Shown: positions 14,437 to 23,754, numbered from the stretch's first letter. The stretch is DNA of 42,640 bases from Bacteroidota bacterium (GCA_028873075.1 JAGWND010000004.1:1-42640); one strand, 5' to 3'. The notes: generated by a model from the sequence alone, not told the origin. Made by a program: numbers and translations.

Positions 14437-15527
14437 TGAATCTGATCCTTTACAAATGAAATCGTTGTGTTCGAAAGGGACTGTACACGGTGAACGATCC
14501 CTGCAATCGTCGTGCTGTCCGTTGCAACCGACGGCTGCATGGAGGCGTTCAACGGTATACACTCGAACGAATGAAGATACACCATGCTGTCGCTTTTCTC
14601 AAACTGAATACGCACAGCGATACTGTGTTGCGTCCAATAATATTGAGGCTGGGAAAAAACAAAATTTCCAAGCGAATAAACGATGTAACGAGTACCTTTC
14701 CCATCCTCAATTTTTGTAACGCCGTACGGAACATGCGGGTGATGTCCCAAAAATAATTGTACGCCTTGCTGAAGACATGCAGCGGCAAATTGCCGCGTTC
14801 GCAATGACGGGCGAACCGCATATTCATCGCCGCCGTGGTAACTGACGATGACAACATCAACGGACGATTTGACCCGGCGAACCGCGGGAAATAAATTTGC
14901 CGTATCTGCCTCCGCTACATACCGCTGCCAGCCCTTTGAAAAATTCATCACGTCGGTCACCGCAAACAATGCGAAACGAATTCCTTTCTTCACGAACAGC
15001 AGCGGTTCATACAAAAGTGAATCTGTTTTGCCTGTTCCACTATGTGCAATATGCTCAGAATCCAAATTGTCAATCGTCTCGAATAACGCTTTCACACCGT
15101 AATCGAATGCATGATTATTTGCCGTCGAGACAACCGTGATGCCGAAATGTGCGAGCGACAGCGCACCTTCCGGAGGACCTGTGAAAATCAAATTGTGTTT
15201 CGGGTCTTGCGTTTCGCCGTGTTGATCGGACAATTGACACTCGAGATTGGCGAACACAATATCCACAGAATCGGTCAGCCATCGGATATTGCGAAATGGG
15301 TAATCAACATCGCCATGCAAAATTTTCTGACCGACCGCTCGCCCGAGATTGATGTCGCCGAACGCAAGCATTGTTACCGCTGCAGAGTTGGAGGCCCGAA
15401 TTTTTACGGGGTTTATTTTTTCAACTGCAGCATGTGTAAGAAATTCTACAGAAATCCAGAACGACACAACGTAGCAGATTCCTGCAATCAAAGCAACGCC
15501 CGCCCGCCTGCCGAATCTTTTTCTCAT
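14433..15527 (-). CDS. CapA-family (PGA_cap) metallophosphatase-fold protein
   Basis: A 364-aa protein with one N-terminal membrane segment (about 9-28) and a CapA-type calcineurin-like domain: FGDINLGR, DIVFANLECQLS, STANNHAFDYG, VIVSYHGGDEY, FLGHHPHVPYG and YSLGNFVF. In Bacillus, CapA takes part in poly-gamma-glutamate synthesis, but in many other phyla the family has no defined role and no capBC is present here. The ATG at 15527 is preferred, since AAGAGAG precedes it and the longer reading runs into the upstream gene. The 3' end overlaps the bamD start. Confidence 0.8.
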   Translation of the reverse strand: MRKRFGRRAGVALIAGICYVVSFWISVEFLTHAAVEKINPVKIRASNSAAVTMLAFGDINLGRAVGQKILHGDVDYPFRNIRWLTDSVDIVFANLECQLSDQHGETQDPKHNLIFTGPPEGALSLAHFGITVVSTANNHAFDYGVKALFETIDNLDSEHIAHSGTGKTDSLLYEPLLFVKKGIRFALFAVTDVMNFSKGWQRYVAEADTANLFPAVRRVKSSVDVVIVSYHGGDEYAVRPSLRTRQFAAACLQQGVQLFLGHHPHVPYGVTKIEDGKGTRYIVYSLGNFVFSQPQYYWTQHSIAVRIQFEKSDSMVYLHSFECIPLNASMQPSVATDSTTIAGIVHRVQSLSNTTISFVKDQIH

Positions 15528-15579
15528 GCGCTCTCTTAAGACAGCCCCCACCGTAGGGGTGGACACTGTCTCATCCTTC

Positions 15580-16209
15580 TCATCCGCGAATTGTAAAAAA
15601 CAAGTACACTGCAATTCCCGTCGCTGCAATGATGATCATCGGCTCAACAAGCCTTTCTAAAAACGGAGCTTCAGGAACAACCCCTTGTGCGACCGAACTG
15701 CTTGAAAATTCCAACGATGCAATTTGAGAAACGGGAATCGTATCTGCAAAGCTTCGCTCGATTGTGCCAGCCCACAGCACCTGACGGCTGTTGACATTGA
15801 CGATTGTTCCGCGCATTTGCAATTCTGCTGTTCGTGTCGCTTTTCGCTCTCCCAGAAAAGATCCGCTGAACGGATTTTCATACCGCACACTCGCACGCGA
15901 AACTGTCAACGATACAACTTCATCACTGTTTGCTTCTTTAAGAAAGACCGATGGAAATTGATGCTTCAGTGCTTCGAGAATCACATAACGAAAAGCCTGC
16001 GTCGTCGAATCATCGTCAAGCGCAACCGAGACGGCGGAAGAGCGCGGTGACGTTATCAACGCCGCAATGCTGTCAACAGCCTCAGCACACAAACGGGAAA
16101 AAACATCACGGTTGGTTGGAACGACTTGATCGCCTGCTGCAAAGCACACCGAGGGCGCCGCACTGATGATGAGAAAAAAAATCCCGTATCGAATCTCTCC
16201 CACGCTCAT
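15580..16209 (-). CDS. Unrecognised exported protein with C-terminal membrane anchor (209 aa)
   Basis: No family is recognised. Visible parts are a Sec signal peptide (YGIFFLIISAAPSVCFA), an exported domain of alpha then beta character (VSLTVSRASVRYENPF, TAELQMRGTIVNVNSRQVLWAGTIERSF), and one membrane helix at the end (LVEPMIIIAATGIAVYLFFTIRG). The pattern 'strand-polar loop-strand, repeated' and the statement-like VLWAGTIERS resemble small lipoprotein/LpoB-like domains, but this is only an impression. The ATG overlaps the gdhA stop (TGATG), so translation is coupled to gdhA; capA follows. Confidence 0.7.
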   Translation of the reverse strand: MSVGEIRYGIFFLIISAAPSVCFAAGDQVVPTNRDVFSRLCAEAVDSIAALITSPRSSAVSVALDDDSTTQAFRYVILEALKHQFPSVFLKEANSDEVVSLTVSRASVRYENPFSGSFLGERKATRTAELQMRGTIVNVNSRQVLWAGTIERSFADTIPVSQIASLEFSSSSVAQGVVPEAPFLERLVEPMIIIAATGIAVYLFFTIRG

Positions 16210-17537
16210 CAGGCATAAATTCCGCGCAGTTTCAACGTCTTTGCTACTTTGTCAATTGCAATGATATACGCACCGATCCTCAACGGGACTTTATAGCGCT
16301 CCGCCGTGGAATACACCGCCTCGAATGCATTTTTCATCATCCGTTCCAATCGCCGGTTGACACGCTCCATTGACCAAAAATATCCGACGCGGTCCTGCAC
16401 CCATTCAAAATATGAAACGGTAACACCTCCTGCATTTGCAAGAATATCCGGAATAACGACGATGCCTTTGTCTTTGAGAACCGGATCGGCTTTCGCCATA
16501 GTAGGTCCGTTGGCGCCTTCACAAATAATTTTTGCTTTGATCTTGCCGGCATTTTTCGTTGTGATTTGGTCTTCTTTTGCCGCCGGCACAAGCACATCGC
16601 AATCAAGCTCAAGAAGCTCAGCCTGCGTAATTTTCTCCGCGCCGGGAAAACCGTTCAGCACTTTGTGCTGCCGCGCCCACTCGATTGCCTTTGCTACGTC
16701 AACACCTTTCTTGTTGTAATATCCGCCGGTAACATCGCCGATGCCGACTACTTTACATCCCTGCTGCTGCAGCAACTGTGCAGAGACAGAGCCGACGTTG
16801 CCGAAACCCTGAACGACAACGGAAGTGTCCTTCGGTTTCATTCCCAATTTTTCCATGGCTCCGAGCGTTACAATCATCACACCTCTCCCTGTCGCTTCGC
16901 GCCGCCCGACTGAGCCTCCGATGATGAGCGGCTTCCCGGTGACGACTGCTGTCGAAGTGCGTTTCATGTGCATGCTGTATGTATCCATGATCCACGCCAT
17001 GATCTGCTCGTTCGTTCCCATGTCCGGCGCAGGAATGTCCCTGTCCTCTCCGAAAATATCGAGCATGTTCGCCGTGTAACGCCGCGTGATTTTTTCAAGC
17101 TCGACCGGAGTGAGCTTCGACGGATCGCAACGCACACCTCCCTTTGCACCGCCGAACGGAATATTTACTACGGCGCACTTCCATGTCATCCACGCAGCAA
17201 GCGCTTTCACTTCATCAAGACTCACATCCGGCGCGAACCGTAATCCGCCTTTCGACGGTCCGAGAATATCGTTGTGAATGACGCGGTAGCCTTCAAAAAT
17301 TTCCACTTCGCCGCTGTCCATCTGAATCGGAATGGAGACGATCACTTGTTTCACAGGCGTTTTCAGAAATTCGTACACGCCGCGCTCTAAACCGAGAAGC
17401 TCTGCCGCAACATCGAACCGCTCCATCATTGATTCAAACGGATTTTCTTTGTCTTTGATCGGAGCTGGTTCTTGGTATGTTAATATTTCATTGTTGGCGT
17501 TCAACTCCGACGGAGTTTTTTGCGGCTGACTGTCCAT
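16209..17537 (-). CDS. gdhA: Glutamate dehydrogenase (Glu/Leu/Phe/Val family)
   Basis: A 442-aa enzyme that converts glutamate to 2-oxoglutarate and ammonia. FGGAKGGVRCDP contains the catalytic Lys region, GPSKGGLRFAPDV the substrate loop and VVQGFGNVGSV the Rossmann glycine loop; the length is normal for hexameric GDH of the 410-450 class. The ATG at 17537, with GGAAGGAA upstream, is preferred to the longer reading. It lies 4 bp after the htpX stop, so it is co-transcribed with htpX. Cofactor preference cannot be set with certainty. Confidence 0.93.
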   Translation of the reverse strand: MDSQPQKTPSELNANNEILTYQEPAPIKDKENPFESMMERFDVAAELLGLERGVYEFLKTPVKQVIVSIPIQMDSGEVEIFEGYRVIHNDILGPSKGGLRFAPDVSLDEVKALAAWMTWKCAVVNIPFGGAKGGVRCDPSKLTPVELEKITRRYTANMLDIFGEDRDIPAPDMGTNEQIMAWIMDTYSMHMKRTSTAVVTGKPLIIGGSVGRREATGRGVMIVTLGAMEKLGMKPKDTSVVVQGFGNVGSVSAQLLQQQGCKVVGIGDVTGGYYNKKGVDVAKAIEWARQHKVLNGFPGAEKITQAELLELDCDVLVPAAKEDQITTKNAGKIKAKIICEGANGPTMAKADPVLKDKGIVVIPDILANAGGVTVSYFEWVQDRVGYFWSMERVNRRLERMMKNAFEAVYSTAERYKVPLRIGAYIIAIDKVAKTLKLRGIYA

Positions 17538-17541
17538 ATTT

Positions 17542-18393
17542 TCAGATTCCTTCCGTTGCCATCTGTTCGAGGCGTTCAATGCGTTCTTCAATTGGCGGAT
17601 GCGTGGAGAACAATTTCATCATGCTCCTGCCCCGCAGTGGATTGACAATAAAAAGATGTGACGTCGCAGGTTGTGCACTCTGCAACGGAAGTGTTTCATT
17701 GCCGCGCTCTAATTTACGAAGAGCATTGGCAAGGCCTAACGGTTTGTGAGAAATTTTTGCTCCTCCTTCATCGGCGGCAAATTCGCGCGAGCGCGAGATA
17801 GCAAGCTGAATGAGTAGTGCGGCAAGCGGCGCAAGAATCAGCAGCGCAAGCTCGGCAAATGCATTGGAATCGCGGTCATCGCCTCTGCCGCCGCCGAACA
17901 TCATTGCCCATCCTGCCATCCGTGCAATGAATGTGATTGTTCCCGCCATCGTTGCAACAATGGTACCCGTAAGAATATCACGATGCTTCACGTGAGCAAG
18001 CTCGTGAGCAATCACGCCTTCCAATTCATCTTCGCTGAGTAAACGGAGAATTCCTTCGGTCGCAGCAACAGCCGCGTGTTCGGCATTTCTTCCCGTGGCA
18101 AAAGCATTCGGCGTTTCTTCCGGAATAACGTACACTCTCGGCATCGGAATCTGCGCTTCTGTGGCAAGCTTCCGAACGATGCGAAACAATTTCGGCGCTT
18201 CGGCTTCGTTTGCTTCGTGCGCTCTGTACATCATCAACACCATTTTGTCTGAGAACCAGTACATTCCAAAATTCATTACGAGAGAAAAAAGAAACGCGAT
18301 CACCAAGCCCTGCTCCCCTGCAACGGCATCGCCGATGAGAAGTAAAACGACCATCATCAGTGTCATAAGAAAAACAGTTTTCATCGTATTCAT
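17542..18393 (-). CDS. htpX: Membrane zinc metalloprotease HtpX
   Basis: A 283-aa protein with two N-terminal membrane helices (5-21, 29-46), HELAH at 130-134 (H130, E131, H134), two more membrane helices and FAADEGGAK supplying the third zinc ligand. HtpX degrades damaged inner-membrane proteins with FtsH. The Shine-Dalgarno GGAGGT lies 6 nt before the ATG, and a good promoter lies upstream (18420-18448), making htpX the first gene of a transcript. Confidence 0.94.
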   Translation of the reverse strand: MNTMKTVFLMTLMMVVLLLIGDAVAGEQGLVIAFLFSLVMNFGMYWFSDKMVLMMYRAHEANEAEAPKLFRIVRKLATEAQIPMPRVYVIPEETPNAFATGRNAEHAAVAATEGILRLLSEDELEGVIAHELAHVKHRDILTGTIVATMAGTITFIARMAGWAMMFGGGRGDDRDSNAFAELALLILAPLAALLIQLAISRSREFAADEGGAKISHKPLGLANALRKLERGNETLPLQSAQPATSHLFIVNPLRGRSMMKLFSTHPPIEERIERLEQMATEGI

Positions 18394-18419
18394 TGTATCA
18401 CCTCCATGTTCACAGTTCC

Positions 18420-18448
18420 AAAATAGGCAAAATTTGCTCGATTTTCAA
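18420..18448 (-). promoter_or_regulatory. Promoter for htpX
   Basis: TTGAAA (18443-18448), 17 bp, TATTTT (18420-18425) on the minus strand, about 27 bp before the htpX ATG. Spacing and hexamers fit a sigma70-type promoter. No CIRCE or sigma32-like site is visible. Confidence 0.55.
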
Positions 18449-18585
18449 TTCTCATGCATGAAAACAAACCCCGCTCCTAAGGGCAAAGCTGCGGCTCAGC
18501 AGCACTTTCATGAAAGGAAAACAATTCTTCGAGGGGAAAAATTCAAAGCAGGTACATCCTGAAGGTATCAGAATGCGATATCACG

Positions 18586-19446
18586 TCAGCGATGTCGGCG
18601 TTTGTCCACCGCCTTCAACAACTGCTCGATCGTGAAATCGCGCGAGTCGTCAACAAAATGACGGGAGAAGCGGCGGGCACGACGGATTTCCTCATCATTG
18701 ATGTCGGCAACAATCAGATCTTCATCGAAAAGTTTCGCAGTTACAGCAACGTCGCCCGAAGGCTTGATAACCTCCGAGCCTCCCCAAAAATTCACGCCGT
18801 CTTCAACCCCGACGCGATTGGCAAAGACAAGATACGAACTTAACAGCCGCGCATACGTTTTATGATGCTCGGTGTTGACGACCGCGTTGGAAAGTTCTTC
18901 CTGTGAACCGGCTAACCGTGTCGGGCTCGCAGCAAGCGCAACGATAATCGTCGCACCGGAATGTGCATGAATGTACGGGAGAGAAAGATGCCACAGGTCC
19001 TCGCAAATAAGGATGCCTAAGTTTCCATGCTTCGAAGAAAACGGAACAACCGATGTGCCTTGGTTGAAATACCGCATCTCCTCAAACATTCCGTACGTCG
19101 GCGGGTAAATTTTTCGATGTCCGGAAAAAATTTTCCCGTCTTCAAACACAAATGCGGAATTGTAGATGCCGAAATTTTCCGCTTCTTCAACTCCACCGGC
19201 TATAATCGTGATCGAGCGGCTCAGACGCAGCAGCTCCGCCAGCTCCTGCTTCGGCGAGGCGATATTGACAGCGACATCCCAATTCAAATCGCGGACGGAA
19301 TATCCGGTAAGGCTCAGTTCCGGGAACACGATGATCTGGGCTTTTTGTCTGATCGCCTTCTTTACAAACACAACATGGCGTTTCACGTTGCCGGAAAGAT
19401 TTCCGACCGCAGCGTCAACTTGAGCGACAGCTATACGAAAGTTCAT
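18586..19446 (-). CDS. Nitrilase-superfamily amidase (carbon-nitrogen hydrolase)
   Basis: A 287-aa enzyme of the C-N hydrolase superfamily with the Glu-Lys-Cys triad: VFPELSLTGY (Glu), GHRKIYPPTYG (Lys) and ILICEDLWHLS (Cys). The strong ICEDLWH and the Y-PTYG-F-E- region resemble the glutaminase domain of NAD synthetase, but here the domain stands alone without the synthetase part; a free-standing amidase or beta-ureidopropionase-like activity is equally possible. The start at 19446 begins with the conserved FRIAVAQVD strand. The gene is downstream of the TPM protein gene and upstream of htpX. Confidence 0.82.
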   Translation of the reverse strand: MNFRIAVAQVDAAVGNLSGNVKRHVVFVKKAIRQKAQIIVFPELSLTGYSVRDLNWDVAVNIASPKQELAELLRLSRSITIIAGGVEEAENFGIYNSAFVFEDGKIFSGHRKIYPPTYGMFEEMRYFNQGTSVVPFSSKHGNLGILICEDLWHLSLPYIHAHSGATIIVALAASPTRLAGSQEELSNAVVNTEHHKTYARLLSSYLVFANRVGVEDGVNFWGGSEVIKPSGDVAVTAKLFDEDLIVADINDEEIRRARRFSRHFVDDSRDFTIEQLLKAVDKRRHR

Positions 19447-19533
19447 ATTAGAATAATCCTCTGTGCTCCTTTGCGGGATTTGCGGTTTTATATTTAACCG
19501 CAACTGGCGCTGCGCAGCACTGAGATCAACAAA

Positions 19534-19992
19534 TTATGACACGACAACATCATTGGGAAGCTCATCGGGATTTTTCCCGTGCGACGGAAATTCCTTCTCC
19601 AACACTGCGCCGATTTCCTTGATCATCGAACAAATGCCGTGACAAAATTTTCCATCCTTAAAATGTCCGCCCATCGTATCGGCAAGAGATTCCCAGAATG
19701 TATCCGGCACTTTTTTATGAATGCCTTCATCGCCGACAATATGGAACGCCCGGTCCGCGACGCAGATGAACAAAAGCACGCCGGTTTTATCCTTCGTTTT
19801 ATTCATTCCAAGATGATGAAATTCCCGCAGCGCAAGTCCGGCAATTGAAAGCTTCCGCTCGCGCCATCCGCGCCTGCGCCGGATACTGACACGAATTTCC
19901 CCTGAAGTCTTTGCCTCGACCTCAGCGATGGTGTGCGCAACAGTGTGCAACTCTTCTTCTGTCAGCAATGGTGGAAATGTCAAACGCATCAT
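19534..19992 (-). CDS. TPM-domain protein (TLP18.3/Psb32/MOLO-1 type), cytoplasmic
   Basis: A 152-aa protein consisting of one TPM domain: ELHTVAHTIAEVEAKTSGEIRVSI, TGVLLFICVADRAFHIVGDEGIHKKV, WESLADTMGGHFKDGKF and a closing helix. It has no signal peptide or membrane helix, unlike the paralogue at 24975. The family includes a plant thylakoid phosphatase and bacterial YgcG-like proteins; no function is settled. A GAGGAG Shine-Dalgarno lies before the ATG. Confidence 0.78.
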   Translation of the reverse strand: MMRLTFPPLLTEEELHTVAHTIAEVEAKTSGEIRVSIRRRRGWRERKLSIAGLALREFHHLGMNKTKDKTGVLLFICVADRAFHIVGDEGIHKKVPDTFWESLADTMGGHFKDGKFCHGICSMIKEIGAVLEKEFPSHGKNPDELPNDVVVS

Positions 19993-20002
19993 GAAATTCT
20001 CC

Positions 20003-20686
20003 TCACCCTGAAATATCTATCATTCTGATATTTTTTATATACGGAACAGTTTTATCTTCTTTCAATGTTTTGAGCTTGTCGATTTTCAATTGCATTCGGT
20101 CAACATGGTCGTTAATGATTTTGAGATACATGTTGACATCCTTCGCGATCGAGCTTTGCATCAGCACTTGAACATTGAGCTTCATCTCCTCCAGCGGCAC
20201 GAGGAGGTTTTGACTGATTCCCAGCACAAGCTCCTGAATCGCCTCAACACGCTTGCTGCTGATCTCCAGCGCAGAGAGTTCACTGCGCAGCCGCACCCGC
20301 TCCACAACACTCAGAATGGTGCGCGGGAGCACCGGCGTTGTAATTTCTTCCTTCACGAGAAAATCTTCAACACCTAATTTCATCGTTTCAACTGCAAGAT
20401 TGAAATCGCGGTTGATCGTGATGAAGACAACCGGAATGGTGATGCCGCGCTCGATCAGTCCGCGCGTTACTTCCACGCCGTCCATTCCGGGCAGATAATA
20501 ATCCATAAGAATGATATCGAAGTCGGAATTTTCTTCAACTTCTGTTAATCCTTCTTCGCCGCTGCGCTTCCATGTTAAGCGAAACGTGTGGTCGGGATAG
20601 CTACCGAGATAATGTTCGACTAATTTCCCGAAATCCTGATTGTCTTCGACAAGCAATATGTTGATCGCGTTTTCCAAAAAAAACAT
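20003..20686 (-). CDS. Response regulator with C-terminal DHp-like helical region
   Basis: The 227-aa protein has a receiver domain (about 9-125) with acidic pocket E14/D15, phosphoacceptor D62 (LMDYYLPGMDG) and a Lys in DFLVKEE. The C-terminal 85 residues are helical (ELSALEISSKRVEAIQE..., then GISQNLLVPLEEMKLN) and read like a kinase dimerisation domain whose phosphorylatable His is missing. There is no DNA-binding domain, so output is probably by protein contact. ATG 20686 or TTG 20677 are both possible; the latter has the better spacing to GGGAAG. It follows another regulator and a kinase. Confidence 0.82.
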   Translation of the reverse strand: MFFLENAINILLVEDNQDFGKLVEHYLGSYPDHTFRLTWKRSGEEGLTEVEENSDFDIILMDYYLPGMDGVEVTRGLIERGITIPVVFITINRDFNLAVETMKLGVEDFLVKEEITTPVLPRTILSVVERVRLRSELSALEISSKRVEAIQELVLGISQNLLVPLEEMKLNVQVLMQSSIAKDVNMYLKIINDHVDRMQLKIDKLKTLKEDKTVPYIKNIRMIDISG

Positions 20687-20730
20687 CTTCCCTGCGCACT
20701 CTGCATCTCTGTAGTTATAGACTTTTCACT

Positions 20731-21153
20731 TCATGACGGCAGAAGTGCAATGGCGCTCCAGTATTCATACACCGCCACCACAGCGGCAAAGAAATCGCCG
20801 AACACGATTGATTTGCTCAGAAATGTGTTCGCTCCGAGCTGATATGCATGACGAACATCTTCCATCCGCTCGGAGCTGCTCAGTACAATAACCGGAATGT
20901 GGCGGAAGCGTTCTGATTGTTTCAAAAATTTCAGAATGTCCTGTCCGTCACGCCCCGGCAGATTGAGATCAAGAAAAATCAAATCCGGGTACACCGCACC
21001 CCCCCACGAATGGAACGCGCTCATCACTTTCTCTCCATCGTGAAAAGAAGAAAATGTAATGTCAGGATCTGCTTTTTCAAATGCGCGCTTGAGAATTTCA
21101 ATGTGATCATCGTTATCATCAATACAAAGGATTGACAATTTCTTGTGTTCCAT
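20731..21153 (-). CDS. Single-domain response regulator (Rcp1-like)
   Basis: A 140-aa receiver-only protein: CIDDNDDHIEIL acidic pocket, D62 in LIFLDLNLPGRDG, VLSSSE switch Ser and FLSKS lysine. The long DHIEILKRAF start and the YWSAIALLPS end match the Rcp1 class that pairs with phytochrome-like or PAS/GAF kinases. The gene begins 10 bp after the kinase gene, so the two surely form a pair. Confidence 0.9.
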   Translation of the reverse strand: MEHKKLSILCIDDNDDHIEILKRAFEKADPDITFSSFHDGEKVMSAFHSWGGAVYPDLIFLDLNLPGRDGQDILKFLKQSERFRHIPVIVLSSSERMEDVRHAYQLGANTFLSKSIVFGDFFAAVVAVYEYWSAIALLPS

Positions 21154-21162
21154 CTGTTCTCG

Positions 21163-23754
21163 CTATTTGGGGAGTGAAAAATAAAACGTTGTTCCCTTGC
21201 CGACTTCCGAATCGAGCCAAATCTGCCCTTGACGCAATTCTATGATCTTTTTCACAATCGCCAATCCTGCACCGGCTCCTTCGTAATCGTCCTTTAAATG
21301 TAGCCGCTGAAAGATAACAAATATCTTGTCAAAAAACTTCCGTTCAATGCCAAGCCCGTTGTCTGCGATACTGCATAAGAGGCGCTGTTCTTCTTCTTCA
21401 ACGGTAATAGTCACCGTAGGATTCGGCTTGTCGTTGAATTTCATCGCATTGGAAAGCAGATTTCGGAATACCAGCTGCATCTGCGTCGGATTGCAGCGGT
21501 ATTCGGGATAATGTTCAGGTTGAAGAATCGTAACCTTCTTTTCCTGAATCGAGAATTTCAAGTCTTCCAATACTTCAGCAACAATTGTTCCAAGCGGGAC
21601 AAGTTCCATGACTTCAGCTAAATGAGAGACGCGCGAAAGCTGGAGCAATTCGTTGATCAATTCTTTCATGCGCCCGCAAGACTGGACAATGGACTGCACA
21701 TAGGTTGCTGCCTGGTCGTTGCGCCCCTGAAAAAATTCACTGAGAAGAATTTTACTGTACCCTTCCACGGTGATTAACGGCTCTTTCAGATCATGCGAGA
21801 CAACGTATGTAAAGTCGTCAAGCTCGCGGTTGCGGTTCTGAATCTGCACAGATTTTTTTATCGTCTCGTCGTAGAGTTCTGCTTTTTCAAGCGCTATGGC
21901 CCCGAGGTTTGCAAAACTTTCAAGCAGCCGCATATGCGTTTCATTGTACAACGACGGTGCAGAACTCCGGATCGCCAGCATGCCGATAATTTTTTGCTTG
22001 GAAAGCATCGGTACATAAATAAGCGAAAATGTGCGATCCATCTCTCCGTGCATCGCAGGGCCGGAAATACCGGCACGAAGCGCATCTTTGTTGTCCTGGA
22101 CTTCTTCGATGACGGACTTGCGCTGTTCAAACGCCTTCGCAATGATTGAATGCTTTTCGACCTGCTGCCGGAGTGACGGGGGCTGAATGCGTTGAAATTC
22201 CGTATCAACAATCTGATAGCTCGCCACCGATGTGAGCATATGCGATTCTTCGCTGTAACGATCAATGCTGAAGGCATCGAATAAAAGCACTTCTCGCAAA
22301 TGTTGCAAGAGTGTTTCACATATTTCTTCCGGATTGAGCTTTGCCGTCAGGTCGCGGCTTACTTCGTACAGAACGCGAAGCCGCTCCAACTGCATCTTAT
22401 TTTCCTCCTCCAACTGCTTCCTGCTTGAAATGTCCCGTGCCATGTTCATCATGGCGACCGGGTGTCCGAGGGCGTTGAATAACAATGTCGTATTCATGCT
22501 GACGGCAATGATTTTCCCTTCTTTGTTCTTCCAGTGAATATCGAAGTCGAGCAAATATTTCTTCTTCCTCAACTCAGAAATCCACAGCAGATAACGCGAC
22601 ATATCTTCTTCAAGAAGCCATTGATAGGGGAATATCTGGCCGGTCGCCTCCGATCTTTTCAAGCCGGTCAAGTGTTCAAATTCGCTGTTGACCTGCAGTA
22701 CTTTGCCCTCAAGGTCGGTGACAACCAGCGCATCGCCCACCGTGAGAATGCCGTCAATGACCGTGCGAAACATCTGTTCCGATTGCTGAATTTCATTTTC
22801 AAAATGTTTGCGCCGCGTAATATCGCGATGGATTCCTAGTGCGGATCGTTTTCCTTCGAAGTGTACCATGTTCACCATCACTTCGACATCGAATGTTTCG
22901 CCGTCCCGCCGCAATCCCTTATACTCATACCGGGTGGGAGCAGATTTTCCCTCGGCGCGGGCACGGCTACGTTTCGCCACACGCTCTTGATCTTCCTTCG
23001 CAACAACAGTGAGAATAGACTTGTCGGTCAAATCGCGCGAGTCGGCGTAGCCGTGCATTGTGGCGAAGGCGGAATTGACATAAACAAATTTCAGATCGCG
23101 CACGACCGCTAATCCATCACTCAGATTCTCAATGAGCGAATGATAGGTTTCAATCTCTTTCGCTGAAGTTTCTTGGCATTGTTCGATCTTGAGCAACGCC
23201 CGAAACTGGTTGACGAACGCAAATGAAAGAAGATCGAACTCTTTTCCTTTCATCCGGGAAGCAGGCGCAACAATTTCAAACACTCCGACTGTCCGTTGAC
23301 CTGCATGCGGAAAGCGTGGAGAGAACAGACGCATAAGAACGGGAACACGCATCACTGAACATGAAGAGAAACGAGCCGGCATTCCGTTGATTTTTTCCGC
23401 GGGCACAACGGAGGTTGTTTGTCGTGCAACGATACGCTGTAGTTGGGAGTCTGCCGCGATATTCTTTGCAATTCTCGTCAACGCTGAATCCGAGAAACCG
23501 GAGCCACAGAGTAGCACGGTGTCCGTCTCGCGCACCTGATACACAGCAAGCGCCTCCGCCTCAAGCAAACGCTGTATGTGAGGGAGATATTTCTTCATAG
23601 ACACCGCTAATGTGCCGTTGCGTTCATGATGTGACAAATAGTGATCATTCATTGAAGAGAGAAGCCGATGAAACTTTTCCAACTTTTTCACCCCCCCCGT
23701 TCGGGAGAGTGTGCTGACAGAAGAGAAAGATTGTTTTGTGGGTCGTTTTACCAT
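21163..23754 (-). CDS. Soluble multi-domain sensor histidine kinase (GAF-PAS-PAS-GAF-HisKA-HATPase)
   Basis: An 863-aa protein without membrane segments. Domains in order: GAF-like region (about 55-190), PAS (206-318, ending DITRRKHFE), PAS (325-447, ending DISSRKQLEEE), GAF (455-625), HisKA with FTYVVSHDLKEPL (phosphoacceptor H654) and HATPase_c with N-box LVFRNLLSNAMKF, DNGLGI (798-803) and GAGAGLAI (827-834). This is the phytochrome-like kinase layout without a visible bilin Cys. It is followed immediately by a receiver-only regulator. The ligand or signal is unknown. A run of eight C (23691-23698) lies early in the gene. Confidence 0.92.
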   Translation of the reverse strand: MVKRPTKQSFSSVSTLSRTGGVKKLEKFHRLLSSMNDHYLSHHERNGTLAVSMKKYLPHIQRLLEAEALAVYQVRETDTVLLCGSGFSDSALTRIAKNIAADSQLQRIVARQTTSVVPAEKINGMPARFSSCSVMRVPVLMRLFSPRFPHAGQRTVGVFEIVAPASRMKGKEFDLLSFAFVNQFRALLKIEQCQETSAKEIETYHSLIENLSDGLAVVRDLKFVYVNSAFATMHGYADSRDLTDKSILTVVAKEDQERVAKRSRARAEGKSAPTRYEYKGLRRDGETFDVEVMVNMVHFEGKRSALGIHRDITRRKHFENEIQQSEQMFRTVIDGILTVGDALVVTDLEGKVLQVNSEFEHLTGLKRSEATGQIFPYQWLLEEDMSRYLLWISELRKKKYLLDFDIHWKNKEGKIIAVSMNTTLLFNALGHPVAMMNMARDISSRKQLEEENKMQLERLRVLYEVSRDLTAKLNPEEICETLLQHLREVLLFDAFSIDRYSEESHMLTSVASYQIVDTEFQRIQPPSLRQQVEKHSIIAKAFEQRKSVIEEVQDNKDALRAGISGPAMHGEMDRTFSLIYVPMLSKQKIIGMLAIRSSAPSLYNETHMRLLESFANLGAIALEKAELYDETIKKSVQIQNRNRELDDFTYVVSHDLKEPLITVEGYSKILLSEFFQGRNDQAATYVQSIVQSCGRMKELINELLQLSRVSHLAEVMELVPLGTIVAEVLEDLKFSIQEKKVTILQPEHYPEYRCNPTQMQLVFRNLLSNAMKFNDKPNPTVTITVEEEEQRLLCSIADNGLGIERKFFDKIFVIFQRLHLKDDYEGAGAGLAIVKKIIELRQGQIWLDSEVGKGTTFYFSLPK

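Noticed and set aside
15537-15565. GC-rich CCCCACC/GGGGTGG stretch before the capA-like gene as a terminator
   Set aside because: The arms overlap almost without a loop and no U-tract follows; it lies within the end of the upstream coding region.
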